This document shows positions 58,486-64,000 of a stretch of 64,000 nucleotides of DNA, piece by piece. This stretch comes from Allantophomopsis cytisporea (taxonomy: Eukaryota > Ascomycota > Leotiomycetes > Phacidiales > Phacidiaceae): NCBI GenBank assembly GCA_024752435.1, contig CP103024.1:806001-870000 (forward strand), in the 5' to 3' direction. The position numbers and the translations under genes were made by a program. The notes under the pieces are model-generated. The model was not told where the DNA came from. It did no database searches and saw only the letters and a list, made by a program, of their open reading frames with translations. Each line of letters begins with the position of its first letter. Position 1 is the first letter of the stretch.

Positions 58486-59489
58486 TTACTCATTCTGAAA
58501 TGCATCGTTCAAATACCCTATGAACGCCTCAGTAATTCTCTTAGCAGAAACAGTATCACGTCTGTTGAGTGCAATAAACTGTCGCCTAAGTCGCTGTAGA
58601 GCCGGTAAAGCAACCGGGTTCCCAGGCAATTCGATGTCGAGTCCCTCACCACAAGACACCAAACCACCTCCCTCAGGATGGTCTTTAGCCCACTCCAGAA
58701 TCTTCGCCAGTACCTCCTGAGTACGTTTGTCCAACTCATACAGGTAGTTCTCTGTGGTAGCAGGCTTCAAAACAGTTGCAGCATTAGGACGCATAACACC
58801 CTTCTTTCCCTCAGGCTTCTCCACCAATACCTCCCAGATCTCGTCCGCAGGCGGCACTTCATCGTCCCAGACCACTGTGAACAGGGGTGAATCCCATCTG
58901 ACCATCCCATTCGGCTCCTCGAATCTAAACACCAAATTCTCCCAACAGTCACGCTCATACGCTTCCGTTAACTCCTCGTTGCTACCCCTCTCTGAAGAAG
59001 CAGCAGCATCCCTCGCAGCCAATCGCGCCTCATTCACGCTTCTCGCCTTCTCAACTGTCGTTCCAATATGAAGAACGCAGCACCCCGTTCGTACAGCCTT
59101 TGCCTCACAAAATAATTGGTACCGCCACCCCTTAATATAGTTTCCGGCATCCAGCACCACGATATCCCCTTCGCTCAGCACCCTCTTCACAGCAGCGAAC
59201 AGCGTCGCTCGCGCATCTTTCTCCGACGCATTGTTACTGCGCTCGTTGGCATTCTTGGATTCTAGGTCATATACCCGTCGTGAAATGTGTAGCGTGTCAT
59301 CTGAAATGTGATGCATGCGCAATTTTGCTATCTTCGAGTCTGCGGGCGCCGCAGCGATTCGCGCTTGGAAATTTGAGAGGAGTTGTTTTGCGCGATGCGT
59401 TTTCCCTGATGTTGGGTAGCCAGAAAGAATTATGAGCTGTTAGGTTAGTCAGCAGATTGGCAAAGGAGAACCCTTTAGCTTACTGGCAT
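58486..59489 (-). CDS. KTI12: Kti12, Elongator-associated P-loop protein
   Basis: Two exons (59484-59489 and 58486-59436), 318 aa. Kti12 is an ATPase-like cofactor of the Elongator complex, needed for wobble-uridine tRNA modification. The N-terminus, MP then LIILSGYPTSGKT, puts the Walker A loop at residues 8-15. Further on are RMHHISDD, GDIVVLDAGNYIKGWRYQLF (Walker-B-like region), a long charged insert with VHIG-type CCVLHIGTTVEKAR, and RRQFIALNR near the end. The first exon is only 6 nt (Met-Pro), separated by a 47-nt intron; without it the ORF would begin inside the protein at an internal Met and lose the P-loop. It is divergent from URB2 with 225 bp between starts. Confidence 0.9.
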
Positions 59490-59714
59490 TGTGAAGAAAT
59501 TAAGGGCCTTTACGAAGGAACTTTTGGATAGTTGTAACAATGGGGAAAATGTTTGGATGATCCAACTGTTGCAGTACTCAACAAGGCTGGTATACAGCCT
59601 TATCAATTTTTCGTTGCAATGATTTTCTAAGCCGCAGTTTTGCCGTATCAAAATAATGTTGCGACAGAAAGTCGGATTTAGAGGATACTGGTCATAGAAG
59701 TCAACAAATATACA
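59490..59714. promoter_or_regulatory. Short divergent promoter, KTI12 / URB2
   Basis: Only 225 bp separate the two ATGs, so the promoters overlap or are shared. No strong operator is recognised. Confidence 0.5.
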
Positions 59715-62700
59715 ATGGTGAGCACTATCAACATGCAATGGCACAATTTACAAATTACTGATTTGTCTTTGGTAGACTTCACGACCACGCGCTGCGCAGA
59801 CGAAACTCGCAGAACTCGAGAAGGCCTCTGCACCACTTGAGGACCAGCTCTTGGAAGCCGCAAAATTTGTCGGCATTGAAATCCAAGATATACAAAACTC
59901 GAACGACATTACATATGCACGATCTTCCGAGTCGAATTTCCATGCGCGTGAAGAATGGGTTCTTCGTTGGCTCTTGAAGAAACTACAGGTTGGTGGAGAT
60001 GATGGGAAAGAGTAAGGAAATCCTGACAGAAAACTGGGAGAGGCTTTAATTGACACTGTCGTAGAGCAAGGGCGTCAGCCTCTTCTTGGAAACTTCTGCG
60101 ATATGTTATTACCGTTATTCCATCATCGAGTACAGCTCGCACGCTTAACGAACGGAAATTCATGACAATACTTCGCGATACGTTAGAGGAGGCAAGAGAT
60201 AGTATTACTGCGATGCCCTCCTCAGAGGTAGACGATGAGTCGAAATCCCATAAAAAAAGCAAGTCATCTCGCAAACGCAAACGATCTGGGGAGTTCTTGG
60301 AAGTGGCCGGAGGAGCTGGGGATGCTGGAGTCCATGGTCTTGAGGCGGTATGGGAAGTCATTGAAGAAATTCTCAAAGCAGCAAACTCCACTGAGGATTC
60401 TGCCGACGGAAGAAACTCAGCGTTTGCTTCGGAATATATGAAGTCTATTTTCAGGACGACTTGTGAGGAAGCTGCAAGAGTCCTTGGCGCATGGCTTGCG
60501 CTGTGCGACTCGAGATTCGAGAAACTTGAGAAGGCTGCTAAGACAGCGCAAGCTTCTTGGCTATCGCCATTCCTGCAGATTTGGTCTTCTCGCGCAGCCT
60601 CTGGTACCGATATTACGGAGTTCACCCAGTATTGTCTGCAGCCGATTTTGTTGCTCTTGAGGAGGATTGACGAGCATGAGAGATCTTCAAAGGCTCTGAA
60701 GTTGGATGCATCGAAATCGGGGTCTGTACAGACTAATTCCTGGAAAATTCAGCTGGAACAACTCCTCGCCAGAAATGTCATTATCCCATCAAAATCAGAA
60801 GGTAGCAACGCGGCAAGTCAAGAGATCTTGAAACTATCAACTGCACCAGCCGTCGCCGCAGACCCTCTTCACGCACCAATTATTTTCCTGGTGGCAATTC
60901 GTTCATTACAGTCTCATGGAGCACGAAGACGCCGAGCCAATGACACTGCTTGGCTACAAGAGACATTCAGAGCATTGAAAAATGCGTTGGGGGATGGCGA
61001 AAACTCGACGATAGCGTTACAAAGATTACTTCAGATTGCCGTGGAGCAGCACGTTGATCTGGACTTGCCACAGCTCCGAGCTATAACTACTTATTTTGGT
61101 TTTTCGGAAACCGTTAACTGGGAGATTATCGCAGCTGTGATCAAGCTAGACTCTAACACATTTCTTATTCCTGATGAAGGCTCACATCTATTAGAGGACT
61201 TATTTTCGAGCATCACAAAGGCCTCGGTGCAGGAGGACTGGCAAGGTCTCTCAGCAAGCGTTGTAGCAAACGTCGTGGTGCCGCTCATGTCAGAATTTGC
61301 GAGAGCAAGAAATCTCACAGGCTTTGCTCATCATTGGTTCACACAGCTCGTTATCTTTGACACACTCAGGAAGGATAGTGCGCGTGATATCGGAAGTCTG
61401 AGTGCTTGGGAAGATGAGGCTTTGCAGATCCGCTTCCGGGAGCTTATGGAAGCGTCGTTGACTACTCAACAAATTACACAGCTCGTCGAGTGGCTTGGAG
61501 ATCACGTAGAACAATCAGGGGCCGCGAGTGTATTGTTGTGCGCTGTTGCTGGATCGGTGACGCGTGAAGACATTGCAGACATAGTTGAGTTAGGTCTTTA
61601 CAACCTTGTCAGTAAGCCTATTTCTTCGAATGGTCTTAATGAGAGATATCGTGCTTGGGCGTGGCGCGTTGTTGAATATACTGTTGGGTGGGCTAGTACA
61701 TCGGAGTTGAGCTTAATATGGTCTGATCTGGCAAGCATTATCAAGAAGAAGACTTCGGTCTCTGGAAAAAGTGCACTGGAAGATCTGGAGGTTCTGGCTA
61801 TCTACAGAGTGTTGTCCGCATTCTATACCTTCGGTGTTAGCGATGAGACTATTAAGAGCAAGAGCTCAAAATTACTTACCACTTTGTTGAAGCTGGTTGA
61901 TGAATATTTGAAACGATTCATCTCGAAGCTGAAGAAGGACTCAGATATTGGCCTCGAAAGATGCCGGAGTCATCTCTCAGCAGTTGAGCCCGGAATGGGT
62001 TGGTATTTGTATGCTTACTCTTCAACCATAATGGAAGTTTATCCAAAGGTTTTGCATCTCGTAGCAGACCTTAAGGCAGACGATATCAACATCTTAGAAA
62101 AGACCTTCCGCATTGCATCGGCGACTACACCAGGAAGTCCATCCAACAATGTATGGATCAATACCAATTCAGAGGCATTTCCTAGTTTATGGGATTCTAT
62201 CCTCGGTCAGGAGACTGTACTAAACGATCAACTAATCATTGGTGAGTTCACTCTCCCCTTAACATGTCTTGTCAAGCACTAACTTGTTCCAAGGTCATGT
62301 TCTTGATGTGATTCTCGATTGTAATACAAACAGTAAGAGTTCTCTTGGAAAATCAAAGAGCTGTAATGGTTTCGCAGTCATGTGTTTATCAAAGTTACCA
62401 TTGGAAGCGCTTCGCAGACGCGATAGGGAACTCATCATGCTATCTTGGGACTCGGAGAAACTGACTGAGGTTCGCGATGATGCAGGTCTAGCATGGCAGA
62501 TGCATTGTTTAGACCCAGCTGTCCTCAGTCTAAAGGCTCGTGTGATGCGAGTGCCAACCTTCTATGACGGTATCAAATTCCAAGATCTTGTCGATTTGGC
62601 TAAATCCATAGATGGATCGGACCAGGATTCTATGGTTATCTCACCACTTTTTGCTGAGTTGGCGGCGCGGGTTTTAGGACATGTGCTTTCATCTCTGGAC

Positions 62701-63912
62701 CAGAAGAGAAGTAAGGAGTATGTTGCGGACGTTCTCAAATTCCTGAAGCAAGATCACAAGACAAGCATAAAGGAATATGCCACAATAAAGCTGATCGAAG
62801 TCGGTCTGAATACTTTGTTTGCAAAAGCATCTGTTCTTGAGGAGGCCGCTATCATCGACACTCTTAATCTGAATCTATTGAGAGATCATGCTGTACAGAC
62901 TGCCCCTATTTTCAAAGAAACACCCGGTCAAATTTCAAGTCAGCCAACTTCCGAGCTTGGAAGATCATCTATACAGAAAGGGGTGGCCGAGGCTATGGCT
63001 TCCACCGAGGAGGCAGGAAAGCAAGATCTAGTCACCAGCCTTCTGCAAGAAGGTTTGACCGGTCACACGCATCTAAACAAGCTCCTCGCCCTCCGCCATG
63101 CCGTGGCAGCCTGTGAAGATGTTCGCGTTACCGACGACTCATCCAGCGCCCCATACAATATAATCTCGACAACTTACTTCGCCCTTAGCGATGCCCTGCC
63201 ATACAGCAACAGCGTACGCCAATTCTGTCTCATCTCAGAAATAATGGTCCTTATCCTGCGCACCAAGCCACACACAATAACACAATGGAACATCGATAGC
63301 ACCTTATCTGCTATAACCCTGACCTGCTCGCGCCTCGGTCCTTCTCTTTCTTCCCGCTGCGCCGGTGCAATCTACACGCACCTGTGTCGCCTGTTACAGG
63401 CCATCTTGACTGCTCACCGCGTCAAGCTGCAGGGGCATTTCCACTTGCTCGTGCAAACACTGCAAGCACTTCTCCGCTGTCTCTTCACGCCGCTGCCGCA
63501 TGCGTCCGCGCGCATCGCTGCCCTGCATCCACAGCCACCGTGGTTATCCGCTGCGAACCCACTAAGTGCTAAACACGCCGCGTTGTATACACGTCTCCTC
63601 ACCCTCATCGCAAACCCATCTGTTAGCTCTGTACGCCAGAAGAATACTCTCGTGTCAGCAACGGATAAGGCAAAGCGAATGGCGGGCCAGTTCTTGCCTG
63701 TTGTGCTTAGCACATATATTAGGTTGCAGCTGGACATGAAGATGACTGCGCAGTGTAGGGAAGTTATGGTACCAGGCTTGTATGCTGTCTTTGATACGAC
63801 TACTATTGAGAGTCGACGTGTTCTTGGTGAGAGTTTGGATTCTAGTGGACGAGCTGTGCTTGGAGGGTTGGTGAGAGATTACTTGAGATTTGGAAAGTGG
63901 ACCGGTTCGTAG
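59715..63912 (+). CDS. URB2: Urb2/Npa2 nucleolar ribosome-biogenesis protein
   Basis: Four exons: 59715-59717, 59776-60011, 60065-62241 and 62294-63912, 1344 aa. Urb2 (Npa2) is a nucleolar helical-repeat scaffold of early 60S pre-ribosomes and 27S pre-rRNA processing. The C-terminal family signature is visible (LLQAILTAHRVKLQGHFHLL, QTLQALLRCLFTPLP), and the length is right for filamentous fungi. A basic KKSKSSRKRKRSGE stretch may be a nucleolar signal. Exon 1 is only the ATG: the join ATG|ACTTCACGA gives MTSRPRAAQTKLAELEKASA, which runs on in frame. Introns of 58, 53 and 52 nt all restore the frame; the last one joins LNDQLIIG to HVLDVILD. The alternative of a later ATG would lose about 120 residues. 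Confidence 0.85.
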
Positions 63913-64000
63913 TGTTGGGTATTTTCTTAGTCTTTAGCATGCACAAGCACGATTTTATCTGCTGAAATCTCTGTGGAATTTGTATTGTCTGTATTGTGCT
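63913..64000. other. URB2 3' flank to window end
   Basis: 88 bp of likely 3' UTR; nothing further visible before the window ends. Confidence 0.4.

Overview
This is a gene-rich stretch of nuclear DNA from a filamentous ascomycete (Pezizomycotina). The evidence is many short GT-AG introns (about 47-160 nt), a three-domain trpC-type tryptophan gene (GATase-IGPS-PRAI), a group I fungal G-alpha subunit, an ECM14 pseudo-carboxypeptidase, a Nup188 with an SH3-like insertion, and a GH12 glucanase. The plant-wall enzyme genes suit a plant-associated or saprotrophic fungus. Leotiomycetes is plausible but I cannot prove it. I see no rRNA, tRNA, CRISPR array or intact transposon. Most genes below are spliced models that I rebuilt by hand from donor and acceptor sites and checked for reading frame.

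Layout. 0-7.7 kb: an MFS drug:H+ antiporter (+), then the splicing factor CTNNBL1 (-) divergent from a TPR/F-box/LRR protein of the Pof3/Dia2 type (+), then a small Ser-rich protein (-). 7.6-12.25 kb: gene-poor. 12.25-20 kb: mitochondrial 3-oxoacyl-ACP synthase CEM1 (+), a three-exon zinc-knuckle protein (+), mRNA guanylyltransferase CEG1 (-), and a microsomal-type epoxide hydrolase (-). 20.6-31.9 kb: ECM14 (-), a Sec7-PH Arf GEF of the Syt1 type (+), and a secreted GH12 glucanase (+). 32-45.5 kb: a type-B carboxylesterase (-), Nup188 (-) divergent from trpC (+), and a BRCT-WGR protein (+). 45.9-50 kb: a bicupin annotatable as quercetinase-like (-) divergent from an alpha/beta hydrolase (+), then an Smr-domain protein with a CaaX ending (-). 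50-55.1 kb: gene-poor. 55.1-64 kb: G-alpha (+), a four-exon secreted protein of unknown function (+), and KTI12 (-) divergent from URB2 (+).

Working together: much of the window is housekeeping RNA and gene-expression machinery (spliceosome-associated CTNNBL1, capping enzyme, Elongator cofactor Kti12, rRNA-processing Urb2, pore scaffold Nup188), scattered rather than in operons and often arranged as divergent pairs sharing a short promoter. The secreted and catabolic genes (GH12, carboxylesterase, epoxide hydrolase, bicupin plus hydrolase, secreted 219-aa protein) are the accessory layer. The most interesting points are the hidden secreted gene, the prenylation-type end of the Smr protein, the BRCT-WGR protein without a PARP catalytic domain, the bicupin with an altered metal-site residue next to a hydrolase, and the 3-nt and 6-nt first exons of the URB2/KTI12 pair.
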